A DNA stretch of 64,000 nucleotides from Sipunculus nudus (taxonomy: Eukaryota; Annelida; Sipuncula; Golfingiida; Sipunculidae): contig CM049313.1 of assembly GCA_026874595.1 (NCBI GenBank), forward strand, positions 42,746,659 through 42,810,658, written 5' to 3'. This document shows, in pieces, positions 13,430 through 24,430 of the stretch; position 1 is the first letter of the stretch, and each line of letters opens with the position of its first letter. The translations under genes and the position numbers were made by a program. Under the pieces are notes generated by a model. The model had not been told where the DNA came from, did not search any database, and saw nothing but the letters and a program-made list of their open reading frames with translations.

Positions 13430-13960
13430 ATTGTACAAGTTAAACATGTGCCGGATGCTATTTGTACGTACCACAGAGCATATAGGAGGGGAACTGTCGG
13501 TTTTTCCCTGTTGAAGCATGAGTATCTAGCAAACTTGCGTGAGTGTCTATCGAAGTATGAATCCTCACTGCAAAACTTGCTATACGCAATTATTGCAAAC
13601 TTGCTGGCAATTTGCCAGCGATTATGCAACTTTCTCACTCTCCCTGTGATGACCGTCCCCATTACCCAATTTGCTAGCAATTTAGCAACTTATGCAATGT
13701 AACATTTATATGCAGTTACCACAATCAATTTGAATCCCCCAGGTGATTTTTTATTTCTCATTTCATTTATGTTATTCAAAGCGATTTGCATGCATGTTAT
13801 ATCATGTTTTTGTATGGATAATAAGGTTCATCAACTCTCATCAAGCTTGTTTTCAAACGCAAATACGCAAATACATTTGCAATGGGAGAGGCACATTTGC
13901 AATTGGAGAGTCACATTTGCTTTTGGAGATTCACATTTGAATTTAAATGCAGAGCTGAAC
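13425..13960 (+). repeat. Right-flank repeat, copy 1 (partner at 27090-27370), with 22-bp tandem
   Basis: gttaaacatgtgccggatgc at about 13439 and aacatttatatgca at about 13701, then atttcatttatgtta, reappear in order at 27104-27270. At 13875-13940 a roughly 22-bp phrase (cacatttgcaattggagagt and variants) is repeated about three and a half times; one diverged unit is visible at 27345-27375. Confidence 0.65.
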
Positions 13961-14471
13961 AAAATTTATTTTCAAATTTAAATACTCATTTATTTTTCAA
14001 GTGCTCTCTTAGAAATAATTACAAAGAATCATTTAATGATATTTTCAATTATATAATCTACCATGAGTTGTTTCAGCTATCCATAGACTAATTTATTAAT
14101 TACAATATAATATACAAATATATATCTATATCAGACGACAGAATAATGTTCAAGTGTAAATGCATTTGTGAGTACATTAAAAAGTAAAATAAAGGCATGC
14201 ACTTGGCATTTCATGGAGAAGAGGGTGAGCATCTATCGAAAAAATTCATTCTGGTGACTATCTAATAATAAATATTCTTCATAGCACTGAAAGAAAGTGT
14301 CGGTCAGACATGGACCCTTGTGACACCCCCAATCTGGTACATGGATATAACTGAGATTGAGAAGAAATGCAGCATTAGAACTGCCCGTATAACAAAGAGA
14401 AACATGTTTTAATATCTTGCAAAGGTTTCCAATTGAACACGATGGACATAACTGAATGTCTAAGCTTTTTT

Positions 14472-16699
14472 TTAGCTGACTTGCAGTCATGCTGAGCTAT
14501 AGTGATCACTCTTTGTCCGTCGTCCGTCTGTCTGTCTGTCCGTCTGTCCGTTAACCTAACACAAATCGTAACCGCTGGACTTAGAATCTTGTAACTTGAC
14601 ATTCTGAGAGGTCGATGAAAAATCTCCTTTGAAACCAGAAATCAGGTCTCTGTTACCCATATCCTTCGAGCTATTGGGCCCCAAATCACCCCCCAGAATA
14701 GTCAAAAATTTCATACAAAAACTTCAATATCTCGTTTACTATACACTGATGGTCATGATTTTTGGCATACATATTGATCATGAAATGTTTCATCAGTTCC
14801 TGCAGACTGGTGGCGCCACCTGTATTTTTCGATTTTTTACAAATTTTTTTCTCTATTTTTGAGACCTTTAAAAATGTGAACATCTGTTAACAGGGCACAA
14901 ATCGTTACGACTAGACCCAGTATCTTCATTCTTGACACAGTGAGAGACCTATAAAAAGTCTCCATGGAAACCAGAAATTAGGTCTCTGTTACCCAAATCC
15001 TTTGAGCTATGGTGCCCCAAAGTACCCCCCAGAATAGTCAAACATTTCATACAAAAACTTCAAAATCTCATTAACTACATCACTGATGGTCATGATTTTT
15101 GGCATACATATTGATCATAGAATGTTTCATCAGGTTCTACAGACTGGTGGCGCCACCTGTATTTTTCGATATTTTACGAATTGTTTTCTCAATTTTTAGA
15201 CCTTTAAAAATGTGAACATCTGTTAACAGGGCACAAATCGTAAAGACTGGACCTAGAATCTTCATTCTTGACACACAGGGAGACCCATAAACAGTCTCCA
15301 TGGAAACCTGAAATTAGGTCTCTGTTACCTATATCCTTTGAGCTGTGGGGCTCCCAATTACCCCTCAGAATAATGGAAAATTTGATTAAAAAAAACTGCA
15401 ACATCTCAATAGTTACAACACTGATGGTCATGATTTTTGGCATACATATTGATCAAGAGTTGTTCCATCAGTTCCTGCAGACTGGTGGCGCCACCTGTAG
15501 TTTTTCAAATTTTTACAATTTTTTTTATCTATTTATGAGACCTTTAATGATGTAGTTATCTGTCAACAGGGTACAAATCGTAACGACTGGACCTAGAATC
15601 TTCATTTTTGACACACAGGGAGACCCATGAAAAGTCTCCATGGAAACCTGAAATTAGGTCTCTGTTACCCATATCCTTTGAGCTATGGCACTCCAAAGTA
15701 CAGCTCGGGATAATGGAAAATTTGATACTAAAGATGAAGTATCTGCACAACTAATGCAGAGATCACCATAATTGTTTGCAAGGATATTGATCATGGAATG
15801 TTTCATCAGTTTCTGCAGACTGGTGGCACCACATATATTTGTTCGGTTTTTTTTTACGAATTTTTTTCTCTACTTTTGCGACCTTTAAAGATATAAACAT
15901 CTGTTAACATGGCACAAATCGTATAGACTGGACCTAGAATCTTCATTCTTGACACACAGGGAGACCCATGAAAAGTCTCCATGGAAAACTGAAATTAGGT
16001 CTCTATTACCTATATATCCTTTAAGCTGTATGGCTCCAAAATACCCCTAAGAATAATGAAAAATTTGATACAAAAACTGCAGTATCTCAATAACTACAAC
16101 ACTGATGGTCATGATTTTTGGCATACACATTTATCATGAGGTGTTCCATCAGTTTCTGCAGACTGTGTGCACCACCTCTATTTTTTCAATTTTTTACAAA
16201 TTTTTTTCTCTATTTTTGAGACCTTTAAAGATGTGGTTATCTGTCAACAGGGTACAAATCGTAACAACTGGACCTAGAATCTTCATTCTTGTCATGCCAG
16301 GAGGCCCATTAAAAGTGTCTGTGGAAACCTGAAATTAGGTCTCTGTTACTCTTATTCTTCAAGCTATAGGACTCCGAAGTATCCCTCAGAATAATGGAAA
16401 ATTTGATACAAAAGCTGAAGTATCTGAACAACTAATGCAGAGATCACCATGATTCTTTGCATGCACATTGATCATTAAGTCTTTTTATTATTTTTTGCAG
16501 ACTGGTGGAGCCACCTGTTTTTTTGTGCATTTTTTCTCTATTTTAGAGATATATAAATACAGACACAGTCTTGGCCTGTTGGTTTATCTGTTTGATGCTT
16601 CAGTTGAATGGTTATATACTACCATTCAGATGATAAAATTTCCTTTTGCGAAACTCTTCTCAGTCAGCTGAGCGTCATGACCCATGGGTCACTTGTTTT
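14472..16699 (+). mobile_element. Non-autonomous element with conserved ends and a tandem core (E1)
   Basis: The left end is a variant of the family leader: agctgac...gtcat...gctgagctatag followed by a GTCC/GTCT-rich stretch. The right end is cagctgagcgtcatgaccca followed by tgggtcacttgtt. Between them lie six units of about 338 bp. The same ends flank other elements at 41844-42606, 48204-52424 and 52662-55594. No protein is encoded. The organisation (short conserved ends around satellite-like monomers) resembles pearl-type or Helitron-related elements known from bivalves; that assignment is inference. Confidence 0.7.
14551..16680 (+). repeat. Tandem array, six units of about 338 bp
   Basis: The phrase acaaatcgta (or a one-base variant) starts units at 14561, 14897, 15233, 15573, 15914 and 16254, giving spacings of 336, 336, 340, 341 and 340 bp. 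Each unit ends with ctgcagactggtgg-type sequence. The perfect palindrome GGTGGCGCCACC is present at 14809, 15146 and 15484 and decays in later units (15822, about 16163, about 16504). The last unit is truncated. Confidence 0.9.
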
Positions 16700-17081
16700 G
16701 CAGTATATAGAAATGTTAGACTTTTTTATACATATTTTTGTATGACATTCAGCTACAGTAAAGTAAGAAGCGGATTCTCCGGGGGTTAGGGGTAAATCCC
16801 ACTCATCGCTAAAGCGCACATTAAAAGGTGTGTTTATAAATTGAGAGAAATATAGAAAAAAATAAACTATATAAAAGATAATGTTACACTTGGAGGTACA
16901 TGTTAGAGATTGAATCGTTAGCTGTTGTCCCAATGGTATCGATCTACGTGTCCCAAATAAGGACATATAAGCTTTGTTACTTTTTGTTTAATACCCACGA
17001 TTTCTGAAGGGTAGTGTATCCACACTTTAGAATTAAACTGTACATAGGTGTTGCGAATACAAATGACAACCACTAGCTTAA
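16700..17081. other. No gene seen
   Basis: AT-rich sequence between two repeats, with no recognised signal. Confidence 0.4.
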
Positions 17082-17830
17082 AAATAGGGCTTGCACTAAA
17101 GGTTCTATAGTGGGCGTTTAAAATAATAAAAACAATATTGTATAATACAAGAACGCACGACTTTTGTTAAAATATTTAAAGCGTGCACTTTATTCTCTGC
17201 AAGAAAATTCTAGACTCTTGACTCTTGAGTGCCTTACTGGTAGGCTAAGAATGTCAGTTTTTAATAATTTTTTTTTTTATTTCTGTTGTATCATTACACC
17301 AATTGCACAGTGTGACAAGGTGGCCACCAGCTCTACATAGCCCCATCTAGTGTAAGCTGATGGAATCTTAAGTTAATTTAAATATATTATATGGTCACAA
17401 AGAGAGATCTTAAATGTAAGGTTATTATTATCATGGGATAATAGAGTAGGTTCCATCATGGTCTAAGGCCCATGTCAGTGACATACGAATCGAGCGTTCC
17501 AACCGCTTCGCCATCGGTCTTCTGCTGCTCATAACAGTAAGCATCCCAGATATATATTAGCTGCAGTTTCAAATGCGGATTTGTTGGTGTCTAGCTCGTG
17601 TGCTTGGTGAGCCTATGTTGGTCATGTAATTATGCTGCTATGTTGATGGAGCCAGGGAATGCATGTTAAACAGGGCCCATACCAGTATGTAGTAAATTTA
17701 ATAAGCGATATACAAAGACCATTTACGAAACTGAGAGAATATTACGATAATATATTTTATCGCCTACCCGACCACCCACTCCCATACTCTTCATGCCTTT
17801 GACTTTTTTATATATATTCATATTATGCCT
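17082..17830 (+). repeat. Dispersed repeat, uninterrupted copy (partner split over 31168-33280)
   Basis: Landmarks include atagggcttgc, gactcttgactcttgagtgc, ctgcagtttcaaatgcggat, gaccatttacgaaa and tcttcatgcctttg. All occur in the same order at 31168-31350 and 33003-33260. In the partner they are separated by an inserted hAT-like element. This copy therefore preserves the pre-insertion state. Confidence 0.75.
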
Positions 17831-19058
17831 TTAAATGTCAATTTACATAAAGAACACTAGTTGTACGTAAACAAAAAGAGCATATAAACACCAATACGGA
17901 AAGTTATTCTTTTTTCGTACATGCTTATCTTTATTCCACATGCAAAGATAATAACATGGGTAAATGACTGCATGCGTGTCAATGACAAAAGGCATGTACC
18001 GTTACACAATGATTTGTACCTTTCTAAAGGATGCACCTTAAGTCCATGAGCCAAAAGCCAAAAAATAGGGGTGGTTGGTACCACCTGGATTGGCAAAACA
18101 AGACCTATATATTATGAAAGCTCTATTTCTCTAATTTACAGAAATTATGATAAACGTGTGCAAGTGTTACCTTTTTGGAATTCGACATATATGAGAGATT
18201 TTTCTGTCTATATTTAATATTTTCTTTGTTAAATCATAGCCCTAAATGGCAAAATGGTTGAATATTCAGGCATTAATAGGTTATGAGTACACAGTCCCAG
18301 GTTTTCAGAATATATATTTTTTTACAGATTCTGCTATGGTTCAATATAAAACGATAAAAATATACAATTGCCTTTTGTTTCATTCAAATAAATAATTATA
18401 AATGTGAACACCAAACGTTAATGTTACGTTAACTGAATCTGTACATAGCTCTTGGTTTTGCATTCACATGTTTCCTTTCCAGATTACCACTTGTGCACAG
18501 CCATAGAGTTGTGATGGGACAGATGTCATTGCTGTGACAAGTAGCCCCTTTAAGTCCAGTTTGATTGCCTACTGAGCCGAGTGTATACACAGCTTCAGTC
18601 CTGTCAACATATATCTATGCTTACTCTCAGATAATACACATTTAGATTGACACCATAATTTTTTTTAAATGCCACTCAATATTATATTGACTTGCACAGT
18701 TTTCACTAAAATGTAAAAATATTCTCTCCACCCTTTCTTAGGCGCTTAATAAGATATATTTTTGATACAGAAAGATACACGAGGCTCTAATTGTTTCATA
18801 TAAAATACCTTGCCTCCGTTAAGATTATCCCCTTGCAAACATTCTGTCGCTTCAATATATAACAGTTGACTGGAAACATGATATAAGTAGACTGGTCCTT
18901 ATCACAACAATGGTTACCTAATTTTACCAGCAATAATTCCGATTTATTTCTGATTAAAGTTTATAGATTTTATGGAAACCTGTTAGACTAAATAGGGACA
19001 ATTCAAACACCTCTAGACAAATTAAAATTATTGAAACTGTTCTTCTGATAGTTTTGTG
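17831..19058. other. No gene seen
   Basis: AT-rich sequence. Open frames lack recognisable similarity. Confidence 0.45.
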
Positions 19059-19059
19059 A

Positions 19060-19105
<46 letters not shown>
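19059..19105. repeat. (AT)n microsatellite left of the ribozyme
   Basis: A long AT run. With 19259-19331 it brackets about 155 bp of non-repeat DNA that contains the hammerhead motif. Confidence 0.95.
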
Positions 19106-19108
<3 letters not shown>

Positions 19109-19160
19109 TGTTTCAGTGCTTGCAGTAAAGTGCTAGATACAGCTAAGGTAGAGCAGGTTA

Positions 19161-19258
19161 ACTAAACGTTAGTTATCTGATGATCGCCCGGGTGCCGATA
19201 CCGGCAACGGCGTGAAACTCCGAGTAATAACACGATGCTCCAGCGTGCTTAACGTTTA

Positions 19259-19260
<2 letters not shown>
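19161..19260 (+). ncRNA. Hammerhead ribozyme (type I, short stem III)
   Basis: All conserved core elements are present in order. CTGATGA is at 19177-19183 and GAAA at 19214-19217. Stem III is ACT/AGT with loop CCG (19217-19225), and the cleavage-site A is at 19226. Stem I next to the core is GTTAT (19172-19176) with ATAAC (19227-19231), 5 of 5 pairs. It is extended by ACTAAACGTTA (19161-19171) with TAACGTTTAGT (19250-19260), 11 of 11 pairs. The 3' strand carries an intervening 18-nt hairpin-like insert. Stem II is CGCC/GGCG then TGCCG/CGGCA around an internal loop. One oddity is a U-U instead of the usual G-C at the first position of stem II. Predicted cleavage is after 19226. Very short stem III is typical of hammerheads in Penelope-like elements and metazoan retrozymes. 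Activity is not shown by sequence. Confidence 0.85.

Positions 19261-19331
<71 letters not shown>
19259..19331. repeat. (TA)n microsatellite right of the ribozyme
   Basis: A TA run with one phase slip near 19292. It abuts the 3' end of the ribozyme and the left border of duplicated unit copy 2. Confidence 0.95.
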
Positions 19332-19332
<1 letters not shown>

Positions 19333-22300
19333 AGAACAAAGAAGGTTAGCAAACTTTGGTCAAGTTGCGCATGAGAAAAGGATATATGCGATGGTTATAT
19401 GATGCATCGTGTTTGTTTTATCTTGATCGCTCTGTGCAATCTCTGTTTCCAAGTTTGTATCACATTTATAAATCACATCCTGATCGTAAATAACTTGTTA
19501 CTTTATTTAGGCGTGCTATCTTTTTACTTCATCATAAAACACACGGAGCATCGCTGTTTTAATCCTGGAAGTTAGATTCCACATTAAGATACGATGACTG
19601 CTAGATTGTTAAAGCATGACGCAGAATAACGAACCTGAACTGATTGAGTTTACAATATATTTTCCTTTCCATTTCCTATGGAATCGAAATGCAGACTTCA
19701 TTTATGACCGCACATGGGAGTTAACCAATCAGATAGTATTATCAGAGTCACGTGACAAAAGATGTCGGGCCACTCTCCGTGCTTCTTTACTCAGTGTTGT
19801 TTACGACCGCTATCGCTTTTCCCTTGACATTCTTTTTTATTGGTCCTCGACTCCACTTGCAAACATCGCTCACTGATGTTTTCCAATTATGTTGGATTAT
19901 CCAAAATTACCATCAGATTATGTATACTGTATTTATCTTATATTTTGTGGTGGTCTTTGATCGCCACCAGCGCTCCCTTTAAGCTTATGCTGAACACTGA
20001 CTAAACGTTATGTTATAAATAAGACAAGGATGATTATGTAGCTTTTATCTTTAATACTACATCATATACATCATGCCTCCACGGGCAATACATGTTTTAT
20101 ATAACAAAGTCAAACCAGTACTTTGTATCTTTCATATTAGAGTTTAAACACTATGATAAGTTTTAACCATACAAAACACTACCTGCCCTAGCTGGTGTTT
20201 CTGGATATCACTTTAATACTTTCTTTTATTTATGAATTATTTGCCATTCGGGATATTTTTTCTTTTTTAGTCATAAGCGTTCTGTAATCATACTTCATAT
20301 TTTGGTATTTGTTATATGCTACATGAAGAAATGTTCCTCTATATCCTACTACAGATGCACATAATTACAAGGATGTGTATTGGATAATAAAATAACCCTG
20401 TGAGTATCATCGGAAAGCAGGGTTGGTTATTACTGGAAAATACTCTTATGGCTCCAGCCGGCATTAAATCACGAAAATCTCATTATTTTGTGACAATCAG
20501 AAATTCCTGATAAATCCAGAATGTCATATTTCAGTGTAGCTCAGTTTTATATATAGCCTTTCCTGTGCTTTAGTATTTATGTGTGCTACTAAAACGAATA
20601 TGATAATGTACAGATAGACGTAACTCAGTACTAGCTCTTATCACTACAATGTTCGGTCAGAGAGCAAAAATATAATTATAAATTTGCCGCAAGGTCACAG
20701 TACCTCTAAGCGTTGCGACACAACCGGAGCAAGTTTGATAGCAAAATTGAGGACTCTGTTAGTGAGAGAAATTAAGTATTAACCATTGCATCAATTGGCC
20801 GGTCTACTGTGCATGCTAATTCATGTAATCTGAGAAATACGTGCGTTTGACACAAGGCAGTCGCTGAGAGTATATCGGCCAGTATACCTTGTCTGAATTT
20901 TCCTAAAACTGAATTTTTGTGCAAGCTGTTTAATGCATTTTTGCATTCTAACGACATATATATAAGTACAAAGAAAATATAATTGCTCAAACTGTGCATA
21001 AAAAAGGCCGGATTATACTATGGTTATACGGTGCATCCTGCATGTTTTATCTTGATCTCTCCGTAAGATATCTCTTTTCAAGATTTATAAATCACTTTGT
21101 GATCATCAATAAATTGTTATTTGATTTAGGTGTGCTTAATTAATCTTTTCATTTCATCTTGAAAAGCATGGAACACCCCACTGTTTCAGTCCACATTGAA
21201 AGATACGACGGATTTAACTTGATTGCTTGAAGTGAAACGTATGGAACAACCAAGCAAATCAATAAATGCGGGGCAAAAGCACCATTCTCTTTTCAAAATT
21301 ACAATGATATTATGGATACTGTATTTATCGTATATTTTGTATCATCGTATTTTCAGGTGGTCTTTGATCTTAAGCATCGCTTTCAATATAGACTCATCAT
21401 TATGTAATGAATTACAGATGAAATGCATTTCTTCATGTTATAATATACAAGATGTTCACCTAGCCTTTACATATTTTATATTACACGGTCTGATTTTGTA
21501 TGCGGCCCTTCCAAGACCATTATCGGTGGGTATCTCCCTTCTAGGAAACGACTAACGGCTGGAGAAAGCATAGTGGCATTCCTTGGTGTGAGAAGGAACT
21601 TAAAGTAAGGAAAATAAATCTGATAAATGTTCAGATTTTCAGAAACGGCGATCGGGGATGTGTGTAGTCTAATTATGGCTAGTGTATATTGGTGATTGGT
21701 GAGATGTCTCAACCGGGGATAATACTCTGTCAGGTTAATGTATTGATTTATTCATTAGCTATTCGTTAGTGCTAACTAGTGCTGGGAAGAAGAACTTTAT
21801 CACACTGCGCAGAATCGGACTCACAAAGGCACGACTCTGTTCTGTTTTGGTTTGTGGGCGTCACAATATGACCCCATGAACAATACAACGGGGCTGCTAC
21901 ATTCACTGTCACAGCTGGCGTATGTATAAATAAAATGAAGTCAAGAGTGTAATGTAGTCCATTCAAGTAAGTTGGGTAAGAATTGGTTCAAGGCAAATTA
22001 CAAAAACATGGGTGTTTTTGCGGTAAAGACTACACGTGATACGTAATATTTTGCAAGCGTATGTATGTAAAATGGAACAGAATGTAGTTCTTTGAAACGT
22101 AACAAAATTTTATGTTAAGTTTGACAGTTGAGACTGGTAGTCCCGGTCGTCCAATAGTACCTAACAGGAAGAGAAACGACCTCTGGCGGATGTGTGCAAC
22201 TTCATGCGTGACAATAAATATTGTTTCATCATCTCAAAATAAAAGAAGAAAAACGATTCTTGATTGAAAATGATTTAATAACAGACAGTAAGGTACATTG

Positions 22301-22475
22301 AAACCAGGCTAAGAAAAGTCAACGACTGAAGGCACCTTCATCCACCATATATTAATTTTTTATAAAATCATCTTACTATGTATACAAAGAGAACATTGTG
22401 TAAAAAAGGCAATATCGGGAATGGAAATAACTGGACATCTTATTAATATTATTTCGCTATCATGCAGTTCAACAA

Positions 22476-22476
<1 letters not shown>
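19332..22476 (+). repeat. Duplicated unit, copy 2 (partner at 10700-13378)
   Basis: Collinear with copy 1 and likewise bounded by (TA)n tracts. It shares tacctctaagcgttgcgaca (20701), gtggcattccttggtgtgag (21571) and gaggaag-like then cgacctctggcgga (about 22190). It is longer than copy 1 because of an additional partial subunit at about 20957-21400. There is no intact coding frame. Confidence 0.75.
20957..21400 (+). repeat. Extra partial subunit inside duplicated unit copy 2
   Basis: ggttatacggtgcatc, gttttatcttgatc, gatttaggtgtgct and aagatacgacgga repeat, in order, landmarks already present at 19391-19610. Copy 2 therefore contains a second partial start. In copy 1 the corresponding place (about 12240-12320) has only the 3' part of such a subunit. 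Confidence 0.6.

Positions 22477-22541
<65 letters not shown>
22477..22541. repeat. (AT)n microsatellite
   Basis: An uninterrupted AT run forming the right border of duplicated unit copy 2 and the left border of the receptor island. Confidence 0.97.
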
Positions 22542-22544
<3 letters not shown>

Positions 22545-24430
22545 ACTTTCCGCTGAACCACGCAATTATCACTACCCGCCGGTTAAGATGACCATTTTAG
22601 GTCCCTAACTAACGCAGATTATCATATAACCCTTCCCCTAGCACGACCATCCGGGTATTACCTCTTTGGCTGGTCCCAAACGTGGTCGTGTTAGCGAGAT
22701 CTCACTATGTGTCTTTTTACCTCACTAAGGTCCTTTTACAATTAAACCTGAAGTATGTTACAAAAGAACATATTTGCTAACCTCTTCTTAGCGTCGATGG
22801 TTAGCCTGAGCCTGTACATATTTATGTCATGGGAACTGACAGTTCGGAGTAATGAATAAGCAGAACATTAAGGTGACATCTCTGGCAAAACCCTCTCCCT
22901 ATAAACTGAATTCAAAACCTGGTCCTAAATTCATACAAGACCAAATAATGTATACATAATTCAACCCTACCATATCAAAATGTTTTGATGAAGCCTTCAT
23001 TAATTACCATACTATATTTTATAATGATTTAGAAAAAAATTAAAGAATTGTGATATATTTAAAACCATTCAAATCAAGCAATTTGAAGCGGGCTAAGATT
23101 AAACGATAATAACTCAAAAACTTTTGTTTTCATTTTCGATCTTCTTTTCTCCCTTAAACTAATATTTAAATTATTTTAAGGGTAATGAGTAAGATATTTG
23201 CAAGTATATAAACTTATTTTTCATTTCCAGAATTATACCCTATAACATGCTCTCATACACCATAGGAAATATGCAAACCTTTAAATTTAGTACTTAACTG
23301 TACATTATGTTAGTGAGCAGAATTTTCTCTGTTTAAGCATAAACAAATGTTTACAAATACACATAATACAAATTTCGTAGATGGCCCTCACTCTCAATTG
23401 CGAAAATGCTTCTTGATTTTTTAACTAGGATGCTCCATTGCTTCCACAGTCCCGAATAAGCTAGCACGTATTCCCCCTGTCCTTCTCGTGAAAGGCTGTC
23501 TTTCCATACATGAGGCTATTTGTCCGCGCGGGACCCCCAGGGGTCCCCGCCTGCGGATTGCCTATCTATTGTGGTAAAGGTTTTTTGTAATATTTCAATC
23601 CAGCATTCAGTTTCAGGATTTAGCAGGTCAAGCTTGAGGCGAGTATCCCACCAGACAGGCTTAGATGGAGGATCTCCTGCAACACATTACCTAGAATTGG
23701 CTCCCGGGCCGTATCTCGATAAAAAAATGTCGTATATTTTTTTATTCAGCCTGCCTTAAAGCACTGTCAGCTCTTTTTTTCCCCAAACAAGGGCAAATTC
23801 CAGTAACTTTTATACCGCAGGTGGTATCCGCATGAGGGCCCCCGCAGGAATCAAACACTGCTGGACCGGCTTGCGGGCCCGCTCGTATGGAAAGGAGAAA
23901 TGATGATACACTTGTTGGATCTTACCTGTGCGGGTGCCCACATGTATGGGAAGGCACCCCGAAGGGGACTATGCTGATAGCTGATTTATATTAACTAAAG
24001 ATGCCTTTTACAAGAAACCTTTCATAAAAGTATACAAGAAAACATCTATCCACCGCACGTACACATGCAGGCTGCTAGTTTTGTTTAGATCGTCGTATTT
24101 ATAACATGTGGGGGCCAGCTAAGATATGTAAAACACATTCAGTAAGGACATCTGACAGCAAGTCAGAGTTTTACAAAGGCGTGTTGCAACAAATAACCTT
24201 TCAATTTCCGCATAAACACCAACAACCTCACCAACATGGTTTTAACGTTTGTCCACCTTGCTGTGTGTAACAGCTTGTAGATAAAAAAAAGCTCATACAT
24301 CCATCACAGAGGCATTATAAGTACCTTTTCTTAACATGATTAACCTTGAGTTCATTAAAAATATACACAGAATAACCAGAAATCTATAGATATGGCAGGT
24401 GAATAGCTGGCCTTAACTTCCAGTAACTTC
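22542..24430. other. Region 3' of the receptor gene; no gene seen
   Basis: Mostly unique-looking AT-rich sequence, with a GC-rich foldback at about 23499-23900 (listed separately). On the minus strand it should hold the receptor's 3' UTR. I did not find a canonical AATAAA on that strand within the first 400 bp after the stop. Confidence 0.4.
23499..23900. repeat. GC-rich foldback element candidate
   Basis: The left end ctttccatacatgag (about 23501) followed by cgcgcggg is mirrored by the right end gcgggcccgctcgtatggaa then aggag (about 23877-23900). Both ends therefore read CTTTCCATAC in opposite directions. GGGACCCCcAGGGGTCCC is a near-palindrome at about 23530-23547. It stands out from the surrounding AT-rich DNA. 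No target duplication was identified. Confidence 0.4.

Noticed and set aside
22185-22200. Weak CTCF-like words (cctctggcgg) here and at about 13067 and 48822
   Set aside because: They match only about 11 of 14 core positions and belong to repeats, so they were not called as sites.
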